64,000 nt of DNA from Hygrocybe punicea (lineage: Eukaryota; Basidiomycota; Agaricomycetes; Agaricales; Hygrophoraceae), in assembly GCA_963556145.1 (NCBI GenBank), contig OY744472.1, positions 4,030,001-4,094,000 on the forward strand, written 5' to 3'. This document shows, in pieces, positions 33,455-43,609 of this stretch. Positions within the stretch are counted from its first letter, which is position 1. The number at the start of each line of letters is the position of its first letter. The notes below the pieces were generated by a model that was not told where the DNA came from, ran no database searches, and worked only from the letters and a program-made list of their open reading frames with translations. The position numbers and the translations under genes were made by a program.

Positions 33455-34653
33455 GGGCTCAGGAATGTTTCTTTTTTTTTCTTTTTTTCTTTTTTTTGAG
33501 TCAATTTTATTGTCCCACAGGGTTGTACCCTATGTCGGACATTACATGTGAGCAGAGAAGTATTTTTAAGGAATAAGATTATAAAATTGGGATCTGTCCC
33601 AATTCCTGCGCCTCTGGTTTATGAATGTAGTCATGATGGAATAAGTCCCCCATGACCCCAGCATGTCCAATGCTGTTTTAGACACCTGGCCTGGTTGTGA
33701 GGGTGCCCGGTGGTACTAATGAGGGCTGCTTTGTAGGGGGGTCTAGACCATATAAGTGCTCGGCCGCCGGAGTGGGCATGCACGAGGAAGATGGGGCCGC
33801 AGGGTAAAGAAGGTATAATGAGAGGGGGAACGTCTGTTGGTGTTGGGTCGAATGGTGTGGTCGAATATGAAGTTGGGTGGGTGGGGGCAGCGTAGATCTT
33901 GATGTGAACAAGTGTGTATGGGGGTGGGGGTGGGGGGTTGCCAGTGATGGTGGCGGTGGTGCTGTTGAATAATAGAATTAGTCAGGTATGGGTCAGGTTG
34001 CAAATGTCACCGAGAGAGTCTTTCAGTCTGCCTGTATGGCGCATGAATTTTATTAGCTCTGATATGCCTTTTTTGTTGTTGAGGAGGAAGGTGAGGGATC
34101 GGGCTTGTGTCCTGAGTGTGTTAGTAAGTGAGTGATGTGCGTTTCGGTAGAGCAGACAGTCAAAAAGGAAATGGTGTACTGTTTCCTTTGCTTGGGTGCA
34201 TTTGGGGCAGATTTCAGTGTCGGATTTCTTGATTTTGTGTAGGTAGGCATTGAGCAGGAGGTGTCCAGTGCGGATTTGTGTAATTAAACTGGTCTGGGGG
34301 CGAGTTAAGTTAGATGTGGTTTTAAGGAACTTGTTAAGGGGAAAGTCAGGGTCGATACCGGTGAAGCGTATGTATCGTGGCAAGCATTGCCAGGCGTCCC
34401 TCTATTGTATGTTTAGTTGTTTTTTGAATGATTGTTTGAGAGCGGAGGCATTGAATGGCAGGGATTCGAGTCGAAGGGCATGGGGCAGGGTGTGTTGTGG
34501 GCTAGTGATTCCTCTCGCTGCTGATTTAGCCTCTGTGTCAGCTCATTCATTCCCAGCAACGCCACTGTGGCTTGATATCCATTTGATGGTAATGGTGAGG
34601 AGGTGGTTGGTATTGGTGAGGCGTCGGACTGCTTTGTGGAAGATGTCTAGGGT

Positions 34654-35797
34654 TAGTGTTGCCGTAGTTCAGTTCCGAACCTAGCCGAACCCGGTTCAAA
34701 CCCCGAACCGAACCCTAAGTTCGGTCTAAGTTCAGCCAAGTGCTGAACCGGACCGCAGGTTCAGTTCTGGGTTTCAAGGCCTGCCGGATTTCCTGAATGG
34801 CTCCAAACCGCGTTCAAACCGCGAACGCGGATATTTTTAAGGTATTGGTTTCATTTGTTTTTCGTATTTCTTTACTTACTATTTCGTGTTAAACGGCATC
34901 ATGTGACCGGCTGTGACCTTTCACGCAACACAGCAACTTCAACGTGGGTTGAACACAACACAATTTGTGTTGTGTTCATCAAGGTATGTTTCGATTTTTT
35001 CTTAACTTTACTAATGTTATTTGCGACAGGCAACTTGACCGCGACCACATCGCGACCACACCCACCTTGGCACAAGTTGAATGCCAACGCCAACGCAATG
35101 CCAAGGGATGTGGGACAGCAGCAACACCACCACCACCACCACCACCACCAGCGGCGGCGGCAACGGCAACGGCAACGGCAACGGCAATGGCAACCAGGCA
35201 ACGACAACGGCAATGGCCAGCAGCAGCAGCAACAGCGGAAGCAGCAGCAACAGCGGAAGCAGCAGCGCCGGCAGCAATGGCAGCGGCAACAGCAAAAGCC
35301 ATCCAACGGCAACGACAACCACGATGGCCAGCAGCAGCAGCAGCAATGCCGGCAGCAGCAGCAACAGCGGCAGCAGCAACGGCAGCAACGGCGGCAGCAG
35401 CAGCAGCAGCAATGGCCATGACAGCAGCAGCAGCAGCAGTGGCAGCAGCAATGGCAACGGCAGCAGCACCAGCGCCAGCAGCGGCAGCAACAGCAGCAGT
35501 GGCAGCAGCAGCAGCAGCAGCAGCGCAGGACAGCTCCCCCGCAGCCCAACTACCTCACGAAGTGCAGCGCCGTATCAATTGATATGTGCCTGCCATTCGC
35601 GAGGAGAACAGAGCTCATGGGGTGAGCCCACCTCAGTCCTGGGTTCAGACTGCGTCTGAACCCAGACCGAACACGGAGAGACGGTTCAATGCAGTCTGGG
35701 TTCCGGTTTGGCGCAGGGCCAAACCGGACCTGAAGTTCGGTTCGTGGTTCTGCCAAAAAGGGTCGGAACCGGACCAAACTGAACTTCGGCAACACTA
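34654..35797. mobile_element. non-autonomous hAT element with CAG/GGC repeats (copy 2)
   Basis: 1,144 bp, ends TAGTGTTGCC...GGCAACACTA, flanked by a perfect 8-bp duplication TCTAGGGT (34646-34653, 35798-35805). It is the inverted near-copy of 24634-25834, differing mostly by CpG transitions and by a shorter trinucleotide tract. It sits inside the RNase H domain of the LINE. An intron-like segment (34983-35028, GTATGT...CTAATG...GACAG) lies between the 12-nt-arm palindrome and the CAG tract. Confidence 0.93.
35552..35605. repeat. two-tier palindrome (copy in second CTG-repeat hAT)
   Basis: Outer arms ACCTCACGAA and TTCGCGAGGA flank a core CGTATCAATTGATATG. Same layout as the site at 24827-24879; the core has lost one CpG. 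Confidence 0.75.
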
Positions 35798-36814
35798 TCT
35801 AGGGTGTGTTGACTGGATTTAGGATTTGTTCTGGTGGAGGTTAGTGCACATATTGGGTTGACAATCGATGTAAATGGAGATGTCATGTAGAAGTGTTTCA
35901 TGGCTTAGTAGGTGTATGGCGAGGGTGCCTGCTATGTTTTCTGCCTCGACGTTGTGGTGGAAGTCGCTGGATCCTAAGTGATATCAGAGTGTTTTGACTT
36001 CTGTGCGTCCGTTGCAATATAGGACTGCCGCTGCGCCTACTCCTCCTTCGAGTGTGGAGCTGTCTGAGTAAATTTTTATGTCTGCTTTGTTGTCGTCATG
36101 TTGCTCTATGGATTTGTCTCTGGTGTTGGGTATGGAAGTTTGGAAAGGGGTGGTGGTGTGTGAGTATGTTGGGCATATGGGTTCTACGGTATCTGGGTTG
36201 ATATGGAAAAGGTGGGTGAGTGTGTGAAGGGGGGATCTGTGTCTGGCGATGAGGTGTTTCGTGCAATGTCGTATAGGAGTGTATAATGGGTGTGAGGCGG
36301 GGAGGGATGCCATTCTGATGACTGATCTATGACAGACTTTATGCATTAGTAGGTCGATGGGTAAGATGCCAGCGTGGAGGTCAAGTAGGTCATTTGGTGT
36401 TGTTCTAAGGGCTCTGGTGATGGGTATAGATGCCAGACATTGGGTTTTTGTGAGCTTGCGCATCGCTCTGACTGATCCCTTCCTATGGGTGCCGTCTGTT
36501 GTCTTGTGGACTGGGGTGTACCAGACGTCAGCGGCCTAGGTCATTTTTGGGATAGCGATGGCCGTGTATAGTTGTCGCATTAGTTTTCTGGGAACACCTG
36601 ATTTGGGCCATGCTATTCTGCAAAAGAGATGGATCCATTTGGTGGTCTTGGCGATTGCGTGTTCTCGTTGTTCGTGCCACTGGAGGTGCTGGTCCATAAT
36701 AATGCCAAGGAATCGGTGTGTCTTGACGGGTTTAATGAGAGTGTTGTTGAGTGCGAGTGGGGGTCTTGCTGTGTTGCTTCGCTGTGAAAAATCTATTAGC
36801 GCGAATTTGCTGGT

Positions 36815-37302
36815 TTAATTATGGTCCTTAGACCAGCTGAAGGCTCCATCTTGTTTTGTCATGATGTTTTTGATGACTCTGTTGGTTGCTGTGAAATCTT
36901 TGCCTTCTATGTATATGGCGGCATCGTCTATGAATGCCACAGTGAGTTCGTGTCTCCCTGTAGGTATGTCGAGTAGGTCAGTGTTATAAAATAAGTATAT
37001 TATCATGGATATTGGGTTGCCTTGGCCAATGCCATTTTTTAGATGTATCGGGTTGGATGTGTAGTCGTCGAAGGTGAGGTGGGTTGTGTGATCCGTTAAT
37101 ATGTTGTTGATGAGTTGGATAATCGGCTCGGGGATGCATCTTTTCCTCATATTGTGGAGTAGCTGCTCCGTGACCACGTTTGGGAATGCCCCTTCGATGT
37201 CCAAGAAGAGGATTGCAGCTACTCTTTTGTTCTGCCAAGCGTGTTTGATTTGGTGAACTAGAACGTGCATAGAATTGGTGGTGGTTCGTCTGGGTCGCCC
37301 GC
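36815..37302 (-). pseudogene. LINE ORF2 reverse transcriptase, catalytic half
   Basis: Minus-strand RT palm: LFLDIEGAFPNV (motif A), GIGQGNPISMIIYLFYNTDLLD (motif B) and VAFIDDAAIY (motif C, FIDD in place of YxDD). The N-terminal half of the RT lies at 39299-39712. The two halves join across the inserted LTR element as HHFSG then RPRRTTTNSMHVL. Confidence 0.88.
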
Positions 37303-37458
37303 TGGAGTGGTACCGAGGTACCACTCCAGGGGCTCACGCAGGACTCGAGAGGAAGTCGACTGGATAGGATGGATGGACTGACTACTACATCAGGAAGGCT
37401 ACTAACTAGGTCAACCGTGGGAGCCCAGTCACGTGACTGGCCAGGTCCCACTACTCCA
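37303..37458 (-). repeat. 3' LTR of the small LTR element
   Basis: 156 bp, direct repeat of 39070-39225. TG...CA ends with inverted tips TGGAG/CTCCA. An internal perfect palindrome GAGTGGTACC-GAGGTACCACTC-type tip lies at its start. Confidence 0.85.
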
Positions 37459-38020
37459 AGTGCCCCTTTTCCTCATGGCGACGCCCTCGTCGCCAACTGC
37501 TACAGAAAAGAACACAAAACAAACAGAAACTGACCGAAAAACTCTAAAGCCACAACTCCTAGTCTCTCAGAATGCCTTGACTCAAGGCCGGGGCCTTATA
37601 TTGTGAAGCGGGATGTCATCCTCGTGCAGGGGGCGGTAGATGACCAGACTCTATAGAACTCCTCTCTCAAACTCAAACTCTCCGAATGCCTTCCTCGCAA
37701 GGTTAGGGCTTACGACGCAAGATCCAAAATCGTGCAAATTGCTCTGGCAAGTACTCAGTGCAGCATGGAAGTTCTGGTGATCAAAAATGTAACGGTGTTG
37801 GTGGAACTAGGTGAACAGGTGTGAACAAGTGTAGTGACAGCTCGTAGGTAGACTTTAATTGACATCCAGCAGGTGGGGGAACAGGGGGATAGGGCTATAA
37901 AGCTATAATAAGCAATGGGGACATAGGGTTGTACTAACAAGGGCACAGTATCTCGATGCGAGGGGTTGGTGTATCATGCGAAGGGATCGGGGTGGCTCTT
38001 CCAGGTCGGCATGGGGTACA

Positions 38021-39069
38021 TTACACTGTTGGGTTCCCTGGCAGGGTGGTACGCGACTGAACGAGGGCGTGTGGGGGGCTGGGGCGACTCGTTTGGGTTC
38101 CTATGGGTCCAGGGCAGTCACCACAGTCTAGAACGAGGCTGCGGGGAGATGAATGAGGGCTCGCGGGGCCGGGTATGGTGCAAGAAACCGGCGGGGGGGT
38201 GATGACGTGGCGGAACGCGGTGGGGGTCTGGGAGTGGCGGGCATGGTCCATTCGCGGTAGTGGAGGGAGGTGGGGTGCTCCGGGATGGTGAATGGGTGGG
38301 CGGCGAGCTTCGTGAGTCGGTCCGGGGCTGGGTATGTTGGCAGAATGGGGCCGTGTGATGGTGACGTGGCGGGTGGCCCGGGTGTCTGAAAACGATGGCA
38401 GGGGCTCGTTTGGCGCAATGGAGGGGAACGGGGGGTTCTGGCCGGTGGAACGGGGGTGCGGAAAGTTGAATAAGTCTGTGTAGGGTTGGGGTATGCGAAA
38501 AAACGTGGGTCGATGGTGGTGACGTGGCAGGATGCGGGCACTTAACTTGGACGGCGACGGGGGTTCGTTTGGGCAGGACCGGAACGCTGGGTCGTCGAGC
38601 GTGGGTGCGGGGGTTTGGGTGAACGCGGGGGGAGCCTGGTTACACGAAAAAATGGGGGGTCGAAAGTGATGACGTGGCGAAATGCCGGTGGGTCTTGAGG
38701 CGTCAAAAAACGGGGTCGACGGTGCTCTTGGGGTGACGTGGGACGCGGTGGGGCCGTACGATGTTGAACGACGGTGCGAGGGATGGTCCTGGGTCTGAAA
38801 AATGAAGGTTGAGTGGTGTGACGCGGCCTGGTGCTGGGTGTTCAAAACGGGTCGCGCCCGCGTTTTTGGAGCGACGTGGGGCGTCGGTGGGTTGAACGAG
38901 AGTGCCGGGGGGGTAACTCGAGTACCGTAGGACCTAGAGTAAGGGAAAAAGTCTGCGCAGCGGTGGGTGGTGAGGCCGAAATAAGTCGTCTCGCGAGAAA
39001 AAAACATCAGGAGTGAGAAACCGAGAGAAAAAGAGGTGCGTGGGTCGAAAAACACTCTCATCACCACGT
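38021..39069 (-). CDS. proline/histidine-rich hypothetical ORF inside the small LTR element
   Basis: A long open frame (about 350 codons) on the coding strand of the element, entering from the 5' LTR. It is rich in Pro, His, Thr, Ser and Arg (HHRPTFFRIP, PSFSDTRATRHVT) with no recognisable Gag, zinc knuckle or enzyme motif. The local sequence is CpG- and G/C-rich, which itself makes stops rare, so the frame may be open by composition. A degenerate Gag-like role is possible but unsupported. Confidence 0.3.
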
Positions 39070-39225
39070 TGGAGTGGTACCGAGGTACCACTCCAGGGGC
39101 TCACGCAGGACTCGAGAGGAAGTCGACTGGATAGGATGGATGGACTGACTACTACATCAGGAAGGCTACTAACTAGGTCAACTGTGGGAGCCCAGTCACG
39201 TGACTGGCTGGGTCCCACTACTCCA
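39070..39225 (-). repeat. 5' LTR of the small LTR element
   Basis: 156 bp, direct repeat of 37303-37458. Differences include GTCAACTG versus GTCAACCG (CpG decay) and CTGGCTGGG versus CTGGCCAGG. Confidence 0.85.
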
Positions 39226-39298
39226 CCGCTGAAATGATGGGAAGGTAGGAGTTGGTGTTCTTCGACCATGGTTGTTATGGTTTCTGCGATGATGGATG

Positions 39299-39712
39299 TC
39301 AGTAGTTTTGGGAGAGTGTTAAGTAGTATGATGGGGCAATAGGCTTTGGGGATGTCATATCTTGGTTTATCCAGTTTGCATAGCGTGCTGGTGATGGAGT
39401 CCTTCCATGGGTCATAATAGATGTTGAGTGTGAGAATGTCGTTGAAGATGTTGTAAATGTGGTCTGAGATGAGTGCCGTACATTCTTTGAGTACGATGTT
39501 TGGGATGCTGTCCGGGCCCGGGGCTTTGAAGGGGAGTATTTTGGCGAGGTGTTTGGTGATGAGGTGTTTGGAGATGTGTGTTGTGTAGGGGACTCGATCT
39601 GGGTATATGTAGTCTTGTGGGACCGAGGAGTGTTCAGGTGGGGGGGGGAAGAAGGAGTTAGTGATGGCCCGACTTTTGGCTTCATTCTACGTTGCATAAG
39701 TTGTGTGACCAT
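39299..39712 (-). pseudogene. LINE ORF2 reverse transcriptase, N-terminal half
   Basis: Contains the RT fingers region: ILPFKAPGPDSIPNIVLKEC, then DPWKDSITSTLCKLDKPRYDIPKAYCPIILLN (consensus W....v..L.KPGK.dy....yRPI.LL). It continues past an in-frame region to EEHQLLPSHHFSG, where the LTR element interrupts it. Confidence 0.85.
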
Positions 39713-39906
39713 CCAAGTGAGATATTTCTAGGGTGGGGATAGAGCTCTTGCCGCCGTCTCCTCTGGGGTTGTCGCTGATGGGGTTGGATGCGCATTTGTT
39801 GATTGTCCAGAGATCGTTGTCGCTCGCTTCGTCGAGAAAGGCTGACCAGTGTTTTTCTTTGGCTCTGAGGATTTTGTTACTGTATAGGTTACGTGCAGCT
39901 CTGTGT

Positions 39907-40983
39907 TCATCGTGACTGGGGTGAGCGGTGTCTATTTGGTGCTTGTAGGATAATCGACTTAGTCTGTTTTTGTCTCGCTTGAGCTGGTTTAGTTGCGGAG
40001 TCCACCATCGTTTTGAGTGTGGGCATGGAGCGGACAGGGACTATGGCTTTGATCGTTGACTGTAGTACGTTGGTCAATGAGGATATGGCATCGTCTAGTT
40101 GTTGTTGGGAGGTGATGGGTGCTGTCGGGGGGAGTTGTCGTAATTGGGTGTTGAGGTGGGTGCGGAATGTGTCCCAATTTGTGTTGCAAAAGTTTTGTGA
40201 GGGTTTGTCAGGTCTTAGTTGTGGGTGGAGGGAGATGGAGGTGGATATCGGTATGTGGTCGGTGCCGGTTGGGTGTAGTTCTGGTTTGGTGTTGCAAGAG
40301 AGTATGAGGTTGCTTGTTTTGGCCGTGCAGAAGACATTATCTGTTCTGGTCCAGTTTTTCGTTGCCATAGATTCGAGGGTGGGGAGGTTTTTGGGTAGCA
40401 CCATTATCATGTCGCAGTCAGCCGTGGCTTCGATGAGTATTCTTGCTTGAGCTAGGGCGTTGGCGGTGAATAGGTGATGATTTCGCTCTTCGTCCCATAG
40501 GGGGTGGTGTCTGTTGAAGTCGCCACACCATAGCATATGGTCGGTGTCTTGTTGGTGGAGGGTCGCTTCATGGGCTTGGGCGAAGGCGTGGAGGGTGTCG
40601 AGGGTGTCGGAATGATGGCAGTCATTGTAAATATTGAAGATGGAGATGTTGCCTGTTGGGCTTTTGATTCGGATCGCCATGAGGTCGTTGGATCCGTGGA
40701 TTTTTATTTGTTCCCAGTAGTTGGTGTTGAGCTTTGTGTTGACAAAGATTACTGACCGGGTGGGTGCTTTGGAAGTGAGGTGGTTGGCTGGGTATATGAC
40801 TCTCCAATTGTGTGTGGCTTTCGTATTGCCATAGTAGTCGAAGTACGGTTCCTGTATTAGTAGAATGTTGCATTTAGTGTGGATTAGTGAATTGATGAGA
40901 TCCCATTGAGCTTTGGCCGATTTGTTGAGGTTTATTTGCCAGATGTTTAGCTGAGTCAGTTGTGGGTATGGTTGTTCAGGCAT
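39907..40983 (-). CDS. LINE ORF2 apurinic/apyrimidinic-type endonuclease domain
   Basis: 358-codon open frame starting MPEQPYPQLTQLNIWQINLNKS. The domain nicks target DNA to prime reverse transcription. Visible exonuclease-endonuclease-phosphatase motifs are LNIWQINLNKS (Asn), LLIQEPYFDY (catalytic Glu), ISIFNIYNDC, MLWCGDFNRHHPLWDE (DxN) and PTGTDHIPIS (terminal DH). It is continuous to 39907 and would have been followed by the RT after a connector. The reading frame breaks downstream, so the LINE copy is dead, but this domain is intact. Confidence 0.9.
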   Translation of the reverse strand: MPEQPYPQLTQLNIWQINLNKSAKAQWDLINSLIHTKCNILLIQEPYFDYYGNTKATHNWRVIYPANHLTSKAPTRSVIFVNTKLNTNYWEQIKIHGSNDLMAIRIKSPTGNISIFNIYNDCHHSDTLDTLHAFAQAHEATLHQQDTDHMLWCGDFNRHHPLWDEERNHHLFTANALAQARILIEATADCDMIMVLPKNLPTLESMATKNWTRTDNVFCTAKTSNLILSCNTKPELHPTGTDHIPISTSISLHPQLRPDKPSQNFCNTNWDTFRTHLNTQLRQLPPTAPITSQQQLDDAISSLTNVLQSTIKAIVPVRSMPTLKTMVDSATKPAQARQKQTKSIILQAPNRHRSPQSR

Positions 40984-41164
40984 TAGTTGAGGGGGTCAGG
41001 TGGGAGGCACTGCCTGCTTGGTTATCATTCTGTGTGGAGGTGTGGGGAAGTGGGTTGATGGAGGCTATGAGTGGTTCGTCTCCCCATGCTCAGTAGGGTG
41101 GGATGGGGGTGGTGGTGTGATGCGGTGGTGGTTGTGGTTGTTTCTCAAAGTTGATGGTGGATTG

Positions 41165-42904
41165 TCATGTGGTTTTGGATTGGTGTCTGGAGGGGGGGGG
41201 GTTGGTTATGCGGAGGGGGGTTAGTGGTCGGTCGAAGATGGAGTGGGGTGGAGAGTAGTGTCGTGTGGCCGGGGAGAGAGGGGGGAGTGGGTAGGGAGAA
41301 CGCTGTCTATTTGGGATCGTTGATTGATGATTTGTAGGGGTGTGATGGTCAGGTCGTGTGGGGGGGGCGGCGGTGGTGGTGGCGGTGGATGAGGGGTTGG
41401 GAGCTTTGGAGTGATTGTTGGGGTATGGGGATTGGGTCCATTTTTCAGCTGTGGGGAAGTAAGGTAGGAGGTTTTCCGGGTTGCGAACGTCCACGTCTTT
41501 GCATTTTTGGAGAAATGTTGGGCAGTTGTGGTCCCAGCTGGTGTGGCCGTTTTGTCTGCAGGGGGTGCAGTAGGGGCATGAAGGGTTGTTGCAGGATGAT
41601 GTTCTATGGTGGTCTCCACATGTGCTGCAGGTGTTGATATCTGCTGGGCAACGTGCTGCGGTATGGTTCCATTGATGACATCGGAGGCAGCATATGGGCT
41701 TTTTTTTACATTTACTGGCATTTATTCTTTTGTGACAAACGTAGAAGCCGTTCACTAGAATTTTGTTGGCCGTTTTGGGGGAGTTGAAGGTGAATATGGC
41801 ATGGCCACAGGTTTGATTGGGTGAGCGACAGTCCTTTGGTTTAATCCAGTTAACTCGTTTTATGGAGTTTTTGGGTAGATTATTTGTTTCCTCAATTTCC
41901 CTGAGGTGTTCAGGCGTTTCCGGATCGAAGGTTAGTGGGACGAAAAATGCTAGGGTGGCATAGGTATGGCGTTTGATTGAAGCATTGTGTCCGAAGCTGG
42001 TGAGGCAGGTGGTGAGGTGTTGGTCGTTATGTAGCCATAGTGCGGTGTCATTTGAGTTGGCCTCCAATAGGATACCTCCGTTTCGTAATCTGGTGATGCC
42101 TAAGAACTTGGATGTAGGTGGGGGGGCTGTGATTTGGAGGGCTGCATTAGCTTTTTCTGTTAGTTTTGCTAGGCTGATGTCTAGCGCCTTTTTTGTTTCT
42201 GGCAAGTCTTCGACATCGAGAAGGAATTGGCGGGCTTGTAACTGTTCTTTGGCTGTTATGCGCGGGTCTTTATGAGTGAGCGCGGGGTGTGGGTTCTGTG
42301 ATAATACGGCATCCTTGTATGAGGTGGTTGTGGATTTGAGCATGGTCAAGGTTTTGGTGAGGTTTGCCACCACTTGTTGAAGTTGGGTTTTGGCGTCCAT
42401 AAGGCTGATTTCGATGTGTTCTGTGATTTTTCCTGAGATGGATTCCAGAATTGGTTCCATCGCATGTCCAAGGGAGTCGTGGAAGTCTCCTGCCTGTCGC
42501 TTGAGCTCAGTTGTAATTGCGTCGACCAAAGTGTCAGTTCTCAGGCTAAGTTCTATGGAATCCAATAGAATAGCTACTGATCAGATGGCATTGGAGGTGG
42601 TGGGTGTGATGGGGCAGTTTTCCATGGTGGTAATTTGTATAAGTATATCCGAAAGTGTGGGGATGTTGAGGTGTTGTTCATGGAGGAGGAGTGAGTTGGT
42701 GGTGAGGAAGTTGATAGCTTGTAGCTTTGTTTTTTCCTGTTCTGTTTGCGGGGGTGCATTGTTGGTGAGGTTAAGTTCTCGTGTAGCGGCAGTTCTCGCA
42801 GCTCTTGTTTCTGGGGGGGATGAAATTACTGTTTGTGGTAACTTACCGCGTTTGTTTTTGGACGATCCCTCATTGGTGGTTGTCCATTGCTGTATGCTGC
42901 TCAT
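41165..42904 (-). pseudogene. LINE ORF1 (Gag-like RNA-binding protein), one stop
   Basis: Starts MSSIQQWTTTNEGSS at 42904 and reads in one frame to 41165 except for a TGA at 42581-42583. Coiled-coil-like region (LRTDTLVDAITTELKRQ), a middle globular domain (LGITRLRNGGILLEA), then zinc knuckles CLRCHQWNHTAARC (C-x2-C-x4-H-x4-C) and CSTCGDHHRTSSC, and a Pro/Ser/His-rich tail. Presumed to coat the LINE RNA. Confidence 0.85.
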
Positions 42905-42915
42905 GTTTCTTACTT

Positions 42916-43602
42916 TTAGTCTAATATAGCATGGGTTGTGCTAGTATCAGGGGTGGTATAACGGAGCGCCCGAGCTTGTGCTGGGAGCTCTTTTGGGGTC
43001 CCAGCCGGGGTACCATGCGGTAAGAGTTCAAAGACCATCCCAATGTTTCTATTAATCAGTGGTTCCGGTGTATTCCAGTCGACTACAGGCAGTAGGCTGG
43101 GTCCCACCACTGGAGTCGCTGTGGGTACAGGTTGGCTTGCTTGGGAGTGTCTCAGCATGAATAAAATTTCAGCAGCTGTAGCCGTGAAGCCGACAGGTGG
43201 CAGAGGGGTGGAGAAAATAGCAGGGGCTTTGCCTTTGCCTTTATTCTTCTTGGTTTGCCTCGGTGGGGGTGGGATGACTGCTTGAGCAGGTTTAGTTGTT
43301 TGTTTGCTGCGACGATTTGGACCTTCGGCTTGAGTTGCCTGGTTTTTGGGAACCACTGTGGCAGGCCAACTAGTTTCTGCACTGGCAGCTGGCCTCTTGG
43401 ATCTCTGCGCCTTTCAGGGTGCCTCACTAGGGGCCGGCATAGGCTGGTAACCTGTTCAGCTGATTTTTAGTCAAGTCTGAAAGGTGTGGCTCGTATATCG
43501 AAGAAGGACTCACCTGCCACATGGAATGTGGCCTGTAATGCACCATCTGGTAGCTGAATTTGTGTCTCCATAGCCTTTTCACCCTTTCGTCGTCGGGGGG
43601 GC
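42916..43602 (-). pseudogene. spliced hypothetical gene upstream of the LINE
   Basis: Begins MPPRRRKGEKAMETQIQLPDGALQATFHVAG. A good donor (GGT|GAGT) and an intron of about 60 nt ending GAACAG (roughly 43456-43517) follow. The second exon is basic and proline-rich (RSKQTTKPAQAVIPPPPRQ), then GFTATAAEILFMLRH and VDWNTPEPLINRNIG, ending at 42916. An in-frame TGA sits early in exon 2. It ends only 12 nt before LINE ORF1 but in another frame. An intron argues against it being part of the LINE, while its position argues for. Family not recognised. Confidence 0.4.
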
Positions 43603-43609
43603 ATAATGG

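Larger units (their letters stand above)
33982..36463 (-). pseudogene. LINE ORF2, RNase H and C-terminal part
   Basis: On the minus strand, IKIYSDSSTLEGGVGAAAVLY (36010-36090 region) is the first RNase H Asp strand. SIYIDCQPNM follows, then the inserted hAT. After it IKWISSHSGVAGNE gives the conserved His-containing turn of RNase H. A terminal segment has TGHLLLNAYLHKIKKSD, ICPKC and ETVHHFLFDC, the CCHC-like tail typical of fungal and insect LINEs. Stop codons and the 1.1-kb insertion leave it non-functional. Confidence 0.82.
37303..39225 (-). mobile_element. non-autonomous LTR element (TRIM/LARD-like)
   Basis: Two 156-bp direct repeats (37303-37458, 39070-39225), each TGGAGTGG...TACTCCA with short inverted tips, flank 1.6 kb. 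The host 4-bp CCGC is duplicated (37299-37302, 39226-39229). Read on the minus strand, a purine run (GAGGAAAAGGGG, complement of about 37460-37471) directly precedes the 3' LTR. TGGTGATGAGAG beside the other LTR is a possible primer site. The interior has no RT, integrase or protease. The LTRs differ at a few sites, one being CpG/TpG. Confidence 0.82.
33470..42930 (-). mobile_element. LINE (non-LTR retrotransposon), Tad-like layout, multiply interrupted
   Basis: The 3' end is at the left, marked by a T-rich tract at 33470-33500 (poly(A) on the minus strand). Order from 5' to 3': ORF1 with CCHC knuckles (41165-42904), then ORF2 with AP-type endonuclease (39907-40983), reverse transcriptase (39299-39712 plus 36815-37302) and RNase H with a C-terminal zinc-knuckle-like part (33982-36463). 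It is broken by a non-autonomous LTR element (37303-39225) and a CTG-repeat hAT (34654-35797). The 5' limit is not defined, and I found no flanking duplication. Confidence 0.85.
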
